Assembly: GCF_000353285.1 (NCBI RefSeq) | Contig: NZ_KB731324.1 | Coordinates: forward strand, 2,498,577 to 2,562,576 | DNA from: Leptolyngbya boryana PCC 6306 | Lineage (GTDB): Bacteria > Cyanobacteriota > Cyanobacteriia > Leptolyngbyales > Leptolyngbyaceae | Direction of reading: 5' to 3' | DNA length: 64,000 nucleotides | In this document: positions 47,716 through 58,252 of the stretch, one piece after another | How the letters are laid out: each line of letters begins with the position of its first letter | How positions within the stretch are numbered: the first letter of the stretch is position 1 | Program-made: the position numbers and the translations under genes | The notes under the pieces: generated by a model | What the model saw: the letters and a program-made list of their open reading frames with translations, nothing else | Database searches by the model: none | What the model was told of the DNA's origin: nothing

Positions 47716-48087
47716 GTGCAAGATCATACTAGCTTAGACCTTGAGCAAGAATTGAGCCGTTTAGCCTGTGCATTTGCCACTCGAAATACTGAAATCGGCA
47801 AAGCAGTCATTGCGAATTTGAGGAGCCGTCTCACCCTCCGTGATGTAGCAGGAATGGTGATTGTAAGTCTGGAACGCTTAGTTTGGATCGATCCGCTTGC
47901 ATTCTGTTGGGCGATCGAGAATGTGATTCCAGGCTACGTGATGCGTGAGATTCGCCGAATTACCTCTGTAACGCTCTACCGCCGTCTGATCACTCAAGGT
48001 TATGAACCCGGACACGACTTTAGTATGGATGGTAAAGGACAAGTTCTTCTAAACGAGCAAGCAAAAAGCGCAATGTTTGCCGGATAG
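47716..48087 (+). CDS. unknown 123-aa protein
   Basis: A 123-residue soluble protein with no membrane segment and no signal peptide, starting at GTG 47716 after AGGAG. It is mostly helical by composition (LRDVAGMVIVSLERLVWIDPLAFCWAIENVIPGYVMREIRR). The regular length and clean reading frame support it as a gene. I do not recognise a family. Confidence 0.65.
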   Translation: MQDHTSLDLEQELSRLACAFATRNTEIGKAVIANLRSRLTLRDVAGMVIVSLERLVWIDPLAFCWAIENVIPGYVMREIRRITSVTLYRRLITQGYEPGHDFSMDGKGQVLLNEQAKSAMFAG

Positions 48088-48092
48088 CTTAG

Positions 48093-48131
48093 TCAAGCCA
48101 CAGTTAGTAAAATAATCTGACTGTGGCTTGA
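48093..48131. other. intergenic hairpin
   Basis: TCAAGCCACAGT (48093-48104) and ACTGTGGCTTGA (48120-48131) form a perfect 12-bp stem with a 15-nt loop, ending 14 bp before the next start codon. There is no T-run, so it may be a protection or regulatory hairpin rather than a terminator. Confidence 0.6.
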
Positions 48132-48145
48132 GCAATATCACTTCT

Positions 48146-48385
48146 ATGAATGATCAATCAACAAACATTTGGCAATACAAACCTTGGTGGTGTCAGCCTT
48201 GGTCAATTCTACTCACAGGAATGTGTATGATTGCTGGCAGTTGGTTTGTGTTCACAAAACTATGGCTGACCACTCTCGTCGCAGTTCCAATTTTAGCCTG
48301 GATAATTTTTTTCTTGATTATCTATCCTCAGCAGATGCAGGCTTACTTAAGCAAGATCAATAGCTCGGATGATAGTTCAAACTAG
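48146..48385 (+). CDS. small two-helix membrane protein, DUF6737-like
   Basis: A 79-residue protein with an NIWQYKPWWCQPWSI motif before two hydrophobic helices (about 22-38 and 42-60). This tryptophan-rich start is shared by a conserved cyanobacterial family that I believe is DUF6737. Function unknown. The ATG at 48146 is preferred to TTG at 48128, which lies inside the hairpin. Confidence 0.75.
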   Translation: MNDQSTNIWQYKPWWCQPWSILLTGMCMIAGSWFVFTKLWLTTLVAVPILAWIIFFLIIYPQQMQAYLSKINSSDDSSN

Positions 48386-48468
48386 CCTAGGCAAAAGCTT
48401 ATCCCTGTTTTTGGGCACCTTTTTGGGCACTTTAGGGATGTCATGCTTCTGAATTAGGCAAGCCCTCT

Positions 48469-49437
48469 ATGGTACGGATAGATTTTACAGTCGCGATTCG
48501 AGCGTACAATGCTGCTCAGCGTTTGCCACTTTTGCTTCAAAAATTACAATTACAGCAAAATACTGAATCAATTCGATGGGAAATTTTAGTCGTTGATAAC
48601 AATAGCACTGACAATACTGCTGAAGTCGTGCAAACTTATCAATCGCAGCTGAGCCAGCTTCGCTATATTCTTGAGACTCAGCAAGGAGCTGCGATCGCTC
48701 GAAAACGAGCCATTACTGAAGCCCAGGGTACTTGGATCGGCTTCCTTGACGATGACACCTTGCCCGCTCCAGATTGGGTTGCACAAGCTTACAAATTTGG
48801 ACAAACGCATCCGAAAGTAGGAGCGTTTGGCAGTCGAATTCTTCCTGAATATGAAATTGAGCCACCGAAGAACTTCGATCGCATTGCTCACTACATGCCC
48901 ATTATGCTTAAAACGCAGTCCTTCTGCTATGACACTCATCTCAAAGGAATGCCTGTTGGTGCAGGTCTGGTGATTCGCAAACAAGCTTGGCTCGAAAGCG
49001 CGATCGGCGACCAAATTATCCAAGGTCCAGTCAAACAAGGATTTGCCCTGAAAGGCGAAGAAACAGAAGTCCTTTGGAAAATGAAATCATTCCATTGGGA
49101 AATCTGGTACAACGCCGAAATGACAATCGCTCACAAAATCCCGCAATGGCGGCTAGAAAAAGACTATTTATTGAACTTTCTAAGTGTGATCGGACTAAGC
49201 CAGCATCGCTTTCGGATGCTTCGCTACCCAATTTGGAAACGCCCGATCGCTTTCCCTTTTCTCCTCATTAACGATTTACGCAAAGTCGTCCTCTCCTGGC
49301 ACAAACATCAGCGATCCAACGATCTGATTGATGCCTGTGAACTCCAGTTCTTTATGGGTAGACTTCTCAGCCCTTTTTATATCTGGAAGACACTTCTCCT
49401 CCAGCATCTTGCATCGAAACAAGAGCATTTATCCTAG
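48469..49437 (+). CDS. hpsE: HpsE-like hormogonium polysaccharide glycosyltransferase
   Basis: A 322-residue family 2 glycosyltransferase: FTVAIRAYNAAQRLP, VVDNNSTDNTAE, GFLDDDTLPAPDWV (DXD, about 96) and an ED-like EETEVLWK (about 203). The overall pattern matches HpsE of the hormogonium polysaccharide locus, which makes the secreted slime required for gliding. Other hps genes are not present. The C-terminal region is hydrophobic and basic. It converges on the phototaxis operon with a 9-bp overlap, consistent with a motility context. Confidence 0.78.
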   Translation: MVRIDFTVAIRAYNAAQRLPLLLQKLQLQQNTESIRWEILVVDNNSTDNTAEVVQTYQSQLSQLRYILETQQGAAIARKRAITEAQGTWIGFLDDDTLPAPDWVAQAYKFGQTHPKVGAFGSRILPEYEIEPPKNFDRIAHYMPIMLKTQSFCYDTHLKGMPVGAGLVIRKQAWLESAIGDQIIQGPVKQGFALKGEETEVLWKMKSFHWEIWYNAEMTIAHKIPQWRLEKDYLLNFLSVIGLSQHRFRMLRYPIWKRPIAFPFLLINDLRKVVLSWHKHQRSNDLIDACELQFFMGRLLSPFYIWKTLLLQHLASKQEHLS

Positions 49438-49929
49438 AGAATTTTCGGATAATGCAAGGACACGCTTCATCTCTAGTAAAAAGATGGCTAGCGTTGCCTT
49501 GCCTTGAGGTAAAACCACAACATGGCTAGCAATACTTAAGGGATGCCCCTGACGATAGGGAGCAGGCAACTGCCGAATCGCTGCCGCATCAATTTCGATC
49601 AAATCTGGGGGTGCATCGACTCGAAGCGCGCAAAGCTCCGTTTCAACCTGTGTCACCACTAAAAATTCTGCTTGCGATCGCGTGCTCACTGCCTGCGTTT
49701 GCCCTTGTGTCATACTCAACTGCGATCGCAAATTCAGCACAGTCAGAGTATACTCACCTACCGGCACCACCTCCAACATCCCAGAAGCGCTTGATTTCAA
49801 TTCTTCTGGCACATTCACAACTCGCAAAATGCTCTCCAGTGGTAGCCCGAATCGATATCCAGCAATCGTAAAAACAACCAACCGCATCATCTGCCGCGTC
49901 GTTTGAGAATGCTCTATCACTTGAGTCAT
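49429..49929 (-). CDS. CheW-like adaptor, last gene of the phototaxis operon
   Basis: A 166-residue CheW domain (about 15-155): MMRLVVFTIAGYRFGLPLESILRVV at the start and VLNLRSQL in the core. It overlaps the CheA-like gene by 4 bp. CheW couples receptors to CheA kinases. It is a second adaptor besides the PixI-like protein at the head of the operon, so two receptor inputs are possible. The segment replacing the canonical arginine-rich interface is not evident. Confidence 0.85.
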   Translation of the reverse strand: MTQVIEHSQTTRQMMRLVVFTIAGYRFGLPLESILRVVNVPEELKSSASGMLEVVPVGEYTLTVLNLRSQLSMTQGQTQAVSTRSQAEFLVVTQVETELCALRVDAPPDLIEIDAAAIRQLPAPYRQGHPLSIASHVVVLPQGKATLAIFLLEMKRVLALSENSLG

Positions 49930-52910
49930 CGCACCACCTTTCCTGCCATCAATTGATGAACGAGTTGAACTAATTGATCTGAATCAAACGGCTTCGTTAA
50001 ATAAGCTGCTGCACCCAATTGCTTTGCTAATTGTTGATGTTTCTCATTACTGCGCGAAGTCAGCATCACTACCGGAACGTGAGGAAACTGAGATTCCTGC
50101 TCATACCGCATGAGAAACTCGAACCCGTTCAAGCGTGGCATTTCTACATCACAGGTAATTAACTGAATCTCAGGATGACATTGCAATTGTGCGATCGCAT
50201 CGAGTCCATCCTGTGCCTGCACAACTTGGAATCCTGCATCTTCTAAAGTCATAGCTAATGCTTGCCGAACTGTGATCGAATCATCAATGACTAAGACTGA
50301 TTTGAGGGATGTCTCTTTTTGAGCAGGGGGCGAAATTGCAACCGGGGCTGAAAGTTTACCTTGATTCTGCTCGACTAAGGTCACAGCATCGATCGCGAGG
50401 AGTGATCGACCATCTCCCAACACACTGCAACCATACACGTATCGAGGTGCAGCGATCGTACTTCCCATCGGGCGCAACACTAATTCCTGCTCACCCAGCA
50501 CTCGATCGACCTCTAGCCCAATCCAATGCTTTTGACGACGAATGATCAGAATTGAAGTGGTCAAGGTGGGAGCAGCTCCGAAAGTTTCAGGAGATTGGGC
50601 TTGCATCCCGAACAACCAATTCGTATAAGTCACCAACTGCCCCAAGCTGTGAATCGTAATGGTGTGTTCTTCTCCTTCATATCGCCAGCGTAATGTGCGC
50701 TGGTTGCCAATCTGATCAATCTCAGCAGCATCTAATGTCACAATCCGCTCAACGTCATCTGAGGGAAATCCATACGTTGCCGAACCTGCCTGACAAATGA
50801 GCAACCGAGTACTCATCAACGTTAAAGGCAATCGCAAAGAAAATGTTGTTCCCTGGGTTGGAACTGAATCGACCGTGATCTCGCCTTTCATCGCTCTGAT
50901 TTGCGATCGCACAACATCCAACCCTACCCCTCGCCCTGACAATTCTGTCACTTGCTCGGCCGTCGAGAATCCAGGCTCAAACAAGAGATCCAGTAAGTCA
51001 GGATTAGAGATTTGGTCGATTTGGTTAGAAGACAATCGATGTTGTTCAAATCCACGTTGACAAATCTGCTCTAAATCTAACCCTCTGCCATTATCCGACA
51101 CTTCAATCAAGGTTCGATTGCCTTTCTGATAAGCTCGAATCTCAATTTCTCCAATGCCTTTTCCTTGTTGTTGGCGAATTGCGTCACGCTCAATTCCATG
51201 ATCGAAGGCATTACGCACCAGATGGAGCAATGGATCGTAAAGCTTGTCTGCCAATGCTTTATCAATCATCACCTGCGTGCCAGTCAACTTCAGATGAACT
51301 TTTTTCCCATAGGTTTCACACAGCTGCTCAACAACTGGTGGGAAGCGATTTAGAACTGTTCCGATCGCGATCATCCGCACATTCATCAAATCATCGCGCA
51401 GATTCGTCAATAATCGACCTTGTTTGCTGCGCGATAGTCGTGACTCCCTAGCTAAAAAGTCGATCGCCTCAGTCGATTCATCAATCCGTTCTGCCTGTTC
51501 TACGAGTGTTTGTAGCAGTACATGCAAGTCATTGTATCGATCCAGTTCCAGGGTATCGAAGTTCTGTTTCAAGTCGTTCTCAACAACGAGAGAACCGCTT
51601 CTTCTGGAGAATCGCTCTGGAGCGAGCAATGACCACTCACGCAACTGTGCTAGAGCACGCTGATGTTGCTCTACCTGATGCAGCAATTCTGCTAGCATCA
51701 TTTGGAGTCGCTCATCTTGCAAAAGTTGCTGGTTTTGATGAATGAGCAGTTCACTGGTGATAAAGTTGAGCGATTCCAAGTGGGTAAGCTTGACTCGAAC
51801 TGTATCCTGAGCAGGCTTTTGAGACACGTTTTGCGCTGACTCTTTCAGGTGTAAAGGCTCAGATGGTGGCTCAATCTCGGTTTCTGTAATCGGGGTATCC
51901 CATAATTCAAATCCTAGATCTGCCTTGGCTTCAGGCAATTCGGTCTGCCATGCCTCAAACTGATCCGCCAATGCTTCAATCTCAGGATCAACCGAAAACA
52001 CCGCTTTCGGTTCGTCAAAGCTTTCGGCAACTTGAGGTTCAGAGAGTTCATTTCGTGAACGCTGGAAGAAGTTTTTGATCTTTCTCCAGGCGCGATGAGA
52101 GAGTTGCTGGCTATTTTGAATCGAATTTGATTCTACAAAGCTCTGGAGTGTGGATGACACCTTTCCACCTGAGACACGATCTCCTGACAACACTGCAATT
52201 TGCCCTTGTCTAAAATCAGCTAATGCAGCTTGAGCAATGTCACGAACCTGATGAGGCTTCTGCTTCATTGCCTTTAATGCCGTGTGTGCAATTTCCCCAA
52301 ATCCCGGCAAATTAAGCGACTCTGCTAATCCCAGAAATACCTCGGACTGAGTATGTAGCGTCAGCGCGATCGTGTCGTCATCGTTTTGAGAAATTGCGAT
52401 CGCTAATTGTTCTAGTCGCTCCGTCACTCCCGTTTCAAACAGCGATTGAGCAATATCAAATCCCAAATCTGCTGAGGTTGGCAAAGCTGCACCTGGATCA
52501 AAGTGTTTGCCTAACTTGTTCCGAATTTTAGAAAAGATAATTTCAGATCGATCGAGCACTTCCGCATCCTGAGACTTTACTCCTGAGACAACAGTTGTCA
52601 AAGGTAAGCGTAAGCAATCATATCCCTCATACAGTAAGGCTTCTAACTCCGCATCAATCTCAACTTCTGGCTTGTAGAACGCCTTGAAAACATCCTCAAA
52701 TGCATGTGCCATTGATTTCATGCTATCAAACTGAACGCTGGCTGCTGCACCCTTCAAGGTATGTGCCGCACGCATCAGTTCATGCACTTTCGCCGCAGAA
52801 CGCTCTTTGCGCAGAGACAGTAAATTTTGCTCGATCGTTTGCAGCAAATCTTCAGCTTCAGCTAAAAAATAGGAATAAGTTTGTTCGCGAAGTTTAGCAT
52901 CAGAAATCAT
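49926..52910 (-). CDS. pixL: hybrid CheA-type histidine kinase (PixL-like)
   Basis: A 994-residue kinase. N-terminal HPt domain with phospho-His in RAAHTLKGAAAS (about 48), a long acidic linker, the dimerisation helices (about 370-500), HATPase with HLVRNAFDHGIERDA and GRGVGLDVV motifs (about 600-710), a CheW domain (about 720-860), and a C-terminal receiver with Asp in LITCDVEMPRLNGF (about 925). It should phosphorylate PixG/PixH-like regulators to control type IV pili. The ATG at 52910 begins the HPt fold; the frame is open to 52964. Confidence 0.93.
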   Translation of the reverse strand: MISDAKLREQTYSYFLAEAEDLLQTIEQNLLSLRKERSAAKVHELMRAAHTLKGAAASVQFDSMKSMAHAFEDVFKAFYKPEVEIDAELEALLYEGYDCLRLPLTTVVSGVKSQDAEVLDRSEIIFSKIRNKLGKHFDPGAALPTSADLGFDIAQSLFETGVTERLEQLAIAISQNDDDTIALTLHTQSEVFLGLAESLNLPGFGEIAHTALKAMKQKPHQVRDIAQAALADFRQGQIAVLSGDRVSGGKVSSTLQSFVESNSIQNSQQLSHRAWRKIKNFFQRSRNELSEPQVAESFDEPKAVFSVDPEIEALADQFEAWQTELPEAKADLGFELWDTPITETEIEPPSEPLHLKESAQNVSQKPAQDTVRVKLTHLESLNFITSELLIHQNQQLLQDERLQMMLAELLHQVEQHQRALAQLREWSLLAPERFSRRSGSLVVENDLKQNFDTLELDRYNDLHVLLQTLVEQAERIDESTEAIDFLARESRLSRSKQGRLLTNLRDDLMNVRMIAIGTVLNRFPPVVEQLCETYGKKVHLKLTGTQVMIDKALADKLYDPLLHLVRNAFDHGIERDAIRQQQGKGIGEIEIRAYQKGNRTLIEVSDNGRGLDLEQICQRGFEQHRLSSNQIDQISNPDLLDLLFEPGFSTAEQVTELSGRGVGLDVVRSQIRAMKGEITVDSVPTQGTTFSLRLPLTLMSTRLLICQAGSATYGFPSDDVERIVTLDAAEIDQIGNQRTLRWRYEGEEHTITIHSLGQLVTYTNWLFGMQAQSPETFGAAPTLTTSILIIRRQKHWIGLEVDRVLGEQELVLRPMGSTIAAPRYVYGCSVLGDGRSLLAIDAVTLVEQNQGKLSAPVAISPPAQKETSLKSVLVIDDSITVRQALAMTLEDAGFQVVQAQDGLDAIAQLQCHPEIQLITCDVEMPRLNGFEFLMRYEQESQFPHVPVVMLTSRSNEKHQQLAKQLGAAAYLTKPFDSDQLVQLVHQLMAGKVVR

Positions 52911-52999
52911 AGGGAACTCACAGAATTGCAGATGGACAAAACAATTCAAGGCATTGAGGTTCAAGCCGGATTTGGCTCAGACCTCCCACCTCATATTTC

Positions 53000-55900
53000 C
53001 TAGCTGACTTTGAATTGTCCAACACTCGTTTGCAGTTGTTGAGCTGTATTGAGTAGCTCTTGGAAAGATGCAGAGATTTGACTCGACTGAGCAGAGTTCT
53101 TACTTGCTAGTGTTGCCACGTCTGTCATTGATTGAGTCACGAGTTTCGACTGCTGCGTCTGTGCTAGCGTTGCCTGGGTAATTCCTTGTACCAGTTGGCT
53201 AATCTGCGCGGTTGCATTGATAATCTCAGTCAACTGCTGACGAGTTTCATTCACCAGCCCTGTTCCACTGACAACCTGTTGAATTCCTGTATCCATGGCT
53301 GCCGCAACAGCACTCGTTTCCGATTGAATCTCTTGTGCAAGTTTCTCAATTTCACGCGTCGCGTCTGCCGATTGTCTCGCGAGCGATCGCACTTCATCCG
53401 CAACGACTGTAAAGCCACGTCCATACTCTCCCGCACGCGTTGCCTCGATCGAAGCATTCAGCGCTAGAAGTTGCGTCTGTGTTGTAAAGCTTCCAATCAA
53501 GCTAACGACCTTAGAGATCTTCTGAGAAGATTCACTTAAGCGTTTAATCTTCTGACTGGTCTCTGCAACCGTTTCCCGAATCGCCAAGATTCCATCGACC
53601 GTCCGGTTCATAGCAGCATCTCCAGATCGAACCGTTTGATTCGCCTGCTGAAGTGCAGTTTCAACTTGACGCGCATTTGTCGCAACTGCTTGAGTTGAAC
53701 TGACCATTGCTTGGAGCTGATCCAAAGCCCGAGTGACTTCCTGCAACTGCTCTTCTGCTTGTTGTGTCAGCTTTGCGATCGCACCACTACTATTCTTAGA
53801 AGTACTTGCAACTTTGGTCGATGTCGCTTGGACTTGAGTTACAATCTTCCGCAAACTTTGAATTGTATTGTTGTAGGCATCTGCGATCGTTCCAACTTCA
53901 TTTTCTACGACTGGAACTCGGATGGTTAAATCTCCCGAGAATACAGGTTTAATTGCACCCAACAGTTGAATCACCTGCATTTGCAATTGTTCTTTCGCAG
54001 TTTTCTCACGTTGAGCCGCTTGAGCAAGCTGCTCGGACTGTGTTCTTAACTGTTCAAGTGAATCCACTTGTTCTAGGGCAACACCCAATTGTCCTGCAAT
54101 CTGATTCAGCAATACAACCTCTGCTTCTTCCCAGTGACGGGTACTTCCATTTTGGTAGACTGCCAAAATTCCCCAAAGCTCTTGGTGCTTAAAGACAGGA
54201 ACAAGCGCATAAGCTTTCGCCTCAAACTGTTCTAGAAGCTCAACGTGACAAGGGTCATGACCCGCATTGTAAATATCATCGATCGCTAAGCTTTCTCGAT
54301 TGCGATATCGTCCACCCTGGGTTTCCCGCAGATACGTATCTTTGACATTGGTACCAATTTCAGTGCCAACCAGCTTACCCCATCCACTATTAATCGATTC
54401 ATAAATGAAGTCGCCACTCCAGTCTGGATTGAACCGATAAATGGCAGCCCGATCGACTTTCAGAAGTTGCCGAATATCTTGCGTGATCACTTGGAAAACT
54501 GAACTGATGTCAGCAGATTGGCGCACAAAGTCGATCGATTGACGAATTCGATCACTTACTTTTGCCAAGACTTTCTCTCGGTCAGCTTGCCGTTGAATCT
54601 GAGAAACGTAATCAGCTTGCTGAATTGCAACCCCTAACTGTGCTGCCAACTGAGCGAGAAGATTCACTTCTGACTCTTCCCACTGACGCGGAGCCGAGTT
54701 TTGATAAGCACCCATCAATCCCCAAAGCTTCTGCCCCGAAAAAATTGGAACAATCGCATAAGCTTTAACTTGAAACTGCTCCAAAATTTCAAGGTGGCAA
54801 GGCAAATGCCCAACCTGATAAATGTCATTCACAACAAAGCGTTCATTATTTCGGTATCGCCCGCCTTGAGTCTCTTGTAGATGAGTATCGTCCCAAGCGG
54901 TTTTGACATCTGCTCCAACTAGGCGCACCCAACCTGGGGCAACTGACTCTGAAACAAATTCACCTCCCCAATCTTGATTAAAGCGGTAGATGGCAATGCG
55001 ATCGGCTTGCAAGAACTGACGAATCTGCTGAGTGGTTTGACCAAAAATCGTTTCAGTACTTTCAAACTGCCGCATCCGCTCTAGCACTGATTTATTCACC
55101 TGGTCAATCACGCGAATAAAGTTCCGTTCCCGCGCCGCTGATTTTGTCAATTGCTCAGCTTGATTCTCAACTTTCTCTAGATATTCAGCTTGCTGGATTG
55201 CAACTCCAAGCTGGGTTCCGATTTGAACCATCAAAGAAATTTCTGACTCTTCCCATCGACGCGCCTCAGAGTTTTGATAAGCTGCCAGCAGTCCCCACAG
55301 CCTATCTCCTTGCATGATGGGAACGATGATATACGCTCTTGCCTGAAACCGCTCCAGTACACCGAGATAGCAGGGAGAAAAGTTTGCTTTATAAATATCC
55401 TCAACGGCTCTAAAGGTTTCTCCTCGCGTATAGGCTCCACCTTGAGTTTGTTCCAGATACGTGTCGATCGATTTTGCAGATTTACCCATCGATCTGATGG
55501 TGCAATCGCTCGCATTCTCTCGAAAACTTGAATCGCTGAGTTGCTCTTCCATCACTGAACGCCAACCCGCTGTCACAGATTCCGCAATAAATTCGCCGCT
55601 CCAATCTTGCTCAAAGCGGTAGACCCCTACTCGATCTGTATTTAATAACTGTCGAACTTCTTGGGTCGCAGTTTTGAAGATGGTATTGAGATCCAATGAA
55701 GTGCGGATCTTTTCGATCACTCGTGCGCCTGCTCTTTCACGTTCAGTCACTTTTGCAAGTTGCGCTGTACGGGATTTCAATTGATGTAAGTTCTCAGCTT
55801 GCTGAAGTGCAACTTCTAACTGAGTTCCAATCTGCATCAGCAGGGCGATTTCTGCTTCTTGCCACTGCCGTGGACCTGAGTTTTGATAAGCTGCAAGCAA

Positions 55901-57235
55901 TCCCCAAAGCTTCTGATTCTGTAAAATTGGAATCATCACGTACGCTCTTGCTTGATATCGCTCCAGCATCTCAATGTAGCAAGGCGAAAATCCGGTTTGA
56001 TGAATATCAGTTACAGCTCTAAAATTGACGCCTTTCGCTAATCTTCCGCCTTGAGTTTGCTGCAGATAAGTATCTGTTAGCTTTCCTAGCGATCGCACAC
56101 TACATTCGCTAACATTCTCTTTCAAAACAGGATTATCAATTTGCTCTTGGAGCAGCGAAGTCCAACCTGGTGCCGTGGATTCTGCAACAAATTCACCACT
56201 CCAATCCTCTTCAAACCGATAAATGCTCACCCGATCCGCTTTCAGCAATTGTCGAATTTCTTGGGTAGTAGTACGAAAAACAACATCTAAATCCAGCGAT
56301 CGACGAATCCGATCGATAACTTTGAAAACGGCTTTTTCAGTTTCACCTTGCTGAGCCAGCCTTAATGCAAAGTCAGACTGCTGAAGATTGATCGTCAATT
56401 CTAGGCAAAGTTGATACAGTAAGTTAATTTCAACTTCTTGCCAGAGGCGCGCTCGAGAACATTGATGAACCACGAGCAATCCCCAAGCCTCACCAGCAAC
56501 ACGAATCGGTAAGCTTAAGCTCGCTTTAACTTGAAGCTGATCCAGAAGCTGATGTTGATAAGGCATCAAATCGACGCGCGTGATATCTTCGATGACGACG
56601 ACTTGATTCTTGACATAATCTTCAGGCTGATCAAAGCAAAAGCAAGTTAACGCCGGCGCTTCCCCAAGTGCTGGAGTCCATCCACGCTGAACCGATTCTG
56701 CCACGATCGAACCGCCTTCTTGTGCACCAAAGCGATAGATGATGGCTCGATCGACTTGCAAGGTTTCGCGCGCGACTTTGACAAAACCTTTGAGCAAAGC
56801 ATCTAAGTCAGGCATTTGGCGCATTTGAGCAGAGATTGCGTTTAATTGCTTCCGCTGATACCGAAGCTCACGCGATGCACCTTGCTGGTTCGTTTTTTTG
56901 GGTTGAGTCGCAGCAAATTCAGCAACTTGACGGAATAGATTTTGGACATTCGGCTTGTCCAGAAGTCCAGCCCGTTTGAGTTCTGATTTTAGACCTGTCA
57001 AAGCAGTCACAACTTGCTGAATGTCTCGCCCTGCCTCTTCAGGTTCTGAACGACTGACCCCATTACCATTGGAGTAGCCTGGAGATTCGGAAACCTCGAT
57101 CGATAAATCCGCACCGTTGCTTGATATCTCAACGGGAGTTTCTGAAAGGAAAGCAGTAAATTCCTCAAGAGTGGGTTCTGAAGACATCATAGAAGACATA
57201 TCAAGCGTGGGTTCAGTACGACGCGATGCGGACAT
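53000..57235 (-). CDS. pixJ: phototaxis receptor: five GAF domains plus MCP signalling domain (PixJ-like)
   Basis: A 1411-residue chemoreceptor without transmembrane helices. Five GAF domains run from about 125 to 1040, then a HAMP-like segment (about 1090-1150) and an MA signalling domain with the hairpin [20 protein letters not shown]. Bilin-type Cys motifs: CH in GAF4 ([11 protein letters not shown], near 54790) and GAF5 ([11 protein letters not shown], near 54240); CY in GAF2 (near 55970) and GAF3 (near 55370); GAF1 has QH and no Cys there. GAF2 and GAF3 also have a Cys in an inserted loop (SECSVRS, SDCTIRS). The ATG at 57235 follows AGGAGA. Confidence 0.9.
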   Translation of the reverse strand: MSASRRTEPTLDMSSMMSSEPTLEEFTAFLSETPVEISSNGADLSIEVSESPGYSNGNGVSRSEPEEAGRDIQQVVTALTGLKSELKRAGLLDKPNVQNLFRQVAEFAATQPKKTNQQGASRELRYQRKQLNAISAQMRQMPDLDALLKGFVKVARETLQVDRAIIYRFGAQEGGSIVAESVQRGWTPALGEAPALTCFCFDQPEDYVKNQVVVIEDITRVDLMPYQHQLLDQLQVKASLSLPIRVAGEAWGLLVVHQCSRARLWQEVEINLLYQLCLELTINLQQSDFALRLAQQGETEKAVFKVIDRIRRSLDLDVVFRTTTQEIRQLLKADRVSIYRFEEDWSGEFVAESTAPGWTSLLQEQIDNPVLKENVSECSVRSLGKLTDTYLQQTQGGRLAKGVNFRAVTDIHQTGFSPCYIEMLERYQARAYVMIPILQNQKLWGLLAAYQNSGPRQWQEAEIALLMQIGTQLEVALQQAENLHQLKSRTAQLAKVTERERAGARVIEKIRTSLDLNTIFKTATQEVRQLLNTDRVGVYRFEQDWSGEFIAESVTAGWRSVMEEQLSDSSFRENASDCTIRSMGKSAKSIDTYLEQTQGGAYTRGETFRAVEDIYKANFSPCYLGVLERFQARAYIIVPIMQGDRLWGLLAAYQNSEARRWEESEISLMVQIGTQLGVAIQQAEYLEKVENQAEQLTKSAARERNFIRVIDQVNKSVLERMRQFESTETIFGQTTQQIRQFLQADRIAIYRFNQDWGGEFVSESVAPGWVRLVGADVKTAWDDTHLQETQGGRYRNNERFVVNDIYQVGHLPCHLEILEQFQVKAYAIVPIFSGQKLWGLMGAYQNSAPRQWEESEVNLLAQLAAQLGVAIQQADYVSQIQRQADREKVLAKVSDRIRQSIDFVRQSADISSVFQVITQDIRQLLKVDRAAIYRFNPDWSGDFIYESINSGWGKLVGTEIGTNVKDTYLRETQGGRYRNRESLAIDDIYNAGHDPCHVELLEQFEAKAYALVPVFKHQELWGILAVYQNGSTRHWEEAEVVLLNQIAGQLGVALEQVDSLEQLRTQSEQLAQAAQREKTAKEQLQMQVIQLLGAIKPVFSGDLTIRVPVVENEVGTIADAYNNTIQSLRKIVTQVQATSTKVASTSKNSSGAIAKLTQQAEEQLQEVTRALDQLQAMVSSTQAVATNARQVETALQQANQTVRSGDAAMNRTVDGILAIRETVAETSQKIKRLSESSQKISKVVSLIGSFTTQTQLLALNASIEATRAGEYGRGFTVVADEVRSLARQSADATREIEKLAQEIQSETSAVAAAMDTGIQQVVSGTGLVNETRQQLTEIINATAQISQLVQGITQATLAQTQQSKLVTQSMTDVATLASKNSAQSSQISASFQELLNTAQQLQTSVGQFKVS

Positions 57236-57272
57236 AGGGAATCTCCTGGAGGCAATAGAAAAAGAAAATTTA

Positions 57273-57833
57273 TCAAGAATTGAAATGATGCAATTGTAAA
57301 GACGGATCTTGTACAACCGCCGCCGCATCTAAAACCAGGCTGCGATCATGCTTAAAATATCCTCTTATAAATGGAAAAAATGGGTTCGTCTGAAGATCAG
57401 CAGGAGGATTGAGCAACATTTTGGGGTTGTATTCCTCAATTTCGTAAATCTCTGGAATAACAAGACCGAGAGTGTTGTCATTAATTTGCACCACGATCGT
57501 GCTTAAGGTGGTGAGCTTTTGCATCCGATTCAAGCGAGTTTGAACTCCCAGTTGTTGTGCGAGATCAACAAGCCAGAGGGAGTCTCCGCGCCAATTTGAC
57601 ATGCCTAAAATACAAGCATTCATCTGGGGCACAGGCAGAATATCTGCGATCGCAAGGGTCTGAACAGCTGCAATACCCTCCACTGCAAGGAGCATCGATT
57701 GAGTTCGATCCAGGCGAAATCGCAGAAATTTCTGCATCGGTTCAGTGCCAGCAGGCGGACTGAGAAGAGATGCCAAACTAGTCAGTGAAGCCGTTGCAAT
57801 TGGAGTTCGCGTGAACTCAGACAATTTGGTCAT
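57273..57833 (-). CDS. pixI: CheW-like adaptor (PixI-like)
   Basis: A 186-residue CheW-domain protein: [25 protein letters not shown] and [21 protein letters not shown]. It is longer than E. coli CheW because of an N-terminal 35-residue tail. It lies 38 bp upstream of the receptor and 13 bp after the PixH-like gene, matching pixI of pixGHIJL. Its function is to link the receptor to the CheA-type kinase. Confidence 0.86.
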   Translation of the reverse strand: MTKLSEFTRTPIATASLTSLASLLSPPAGTEPMQKFLRFRLDRTQSMLLAVEGIAAVQTLAIADILPVPQMNACILGMSNWRGDSLWLVDLAQQLGVQTRLNRMQKLTTLSTIVVQINDNTLGLVIPEIYEIEEYNPKMLLNPPADLQTNPFFPFIRGYFKHDRSLVLDAAAVVQDPSLQLHHFNS

Positions 57834-57846
57834 AGTTCCTCCGAGC

Positions 57847-58212
57847 CTAATTCACCATCAACTGGCGAACCGTGTTGAGGAGTTCTGTCTGATCAACGGG
57901 TTTTGGCAAATATGCATTTGCACCGAGCAAGTTGCCCCACATCATATCGACATCTGTGCCTTTGGTAGAGCAAAGGACAACTGGAATCTGGCTGGTTTTG
58001 GGGTCAGCTTTCAATTCTCGACAGAGTTCAAAACCACTCTGACCTGGCAAAATTACGTCTAATACAATCAGGTCAGGCGTTTGGGTCGAGAGTTTCGTTT
58101 GGGCTTCTTCTCCACTAGTTGCACTGACGACTGTCAGCCCAGCTTTCTGCAGATAGCCTGTGAGAAGTTGCATCTCAGTGATGCTATCTTCCACGATGAG
58201 TACGGTTTTCAT
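57847..58212 (-). CDS. pixH: CheY-like response regulator (PixH-like)
   Basis: A 121-residue receiver: VLIVEDSITE, phosphoacceptor Asp in LIVLDVILPGQSGF (about 52), Ser/Thr in VLCSTKGTD and Lys in YLPKPVD. The ATG at 58212 is preceded by GGAGGA, which settles it against the frame from 58260. In Synechocystis PixH is one of two regulators of the phototaxis pathway and is needed for positive phototaxis. Confidence 0.93.
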   Translation of the reverse strand: MKTVLIVEDSITEMQLLTGYLQKAGLTVVSATSGEEAQTKLSTQTPDLIVLDVILPGQSGFELCRELKADPKTSQIPVVLCSTKGTDVDMMWGNLLGANAYLPKPVDQTELLNTVRQLMVN

Positions 58213-58252
58213 ATGTTCCTCCGGGTTACTGAGATGAGAAGCTTTTAATGAT

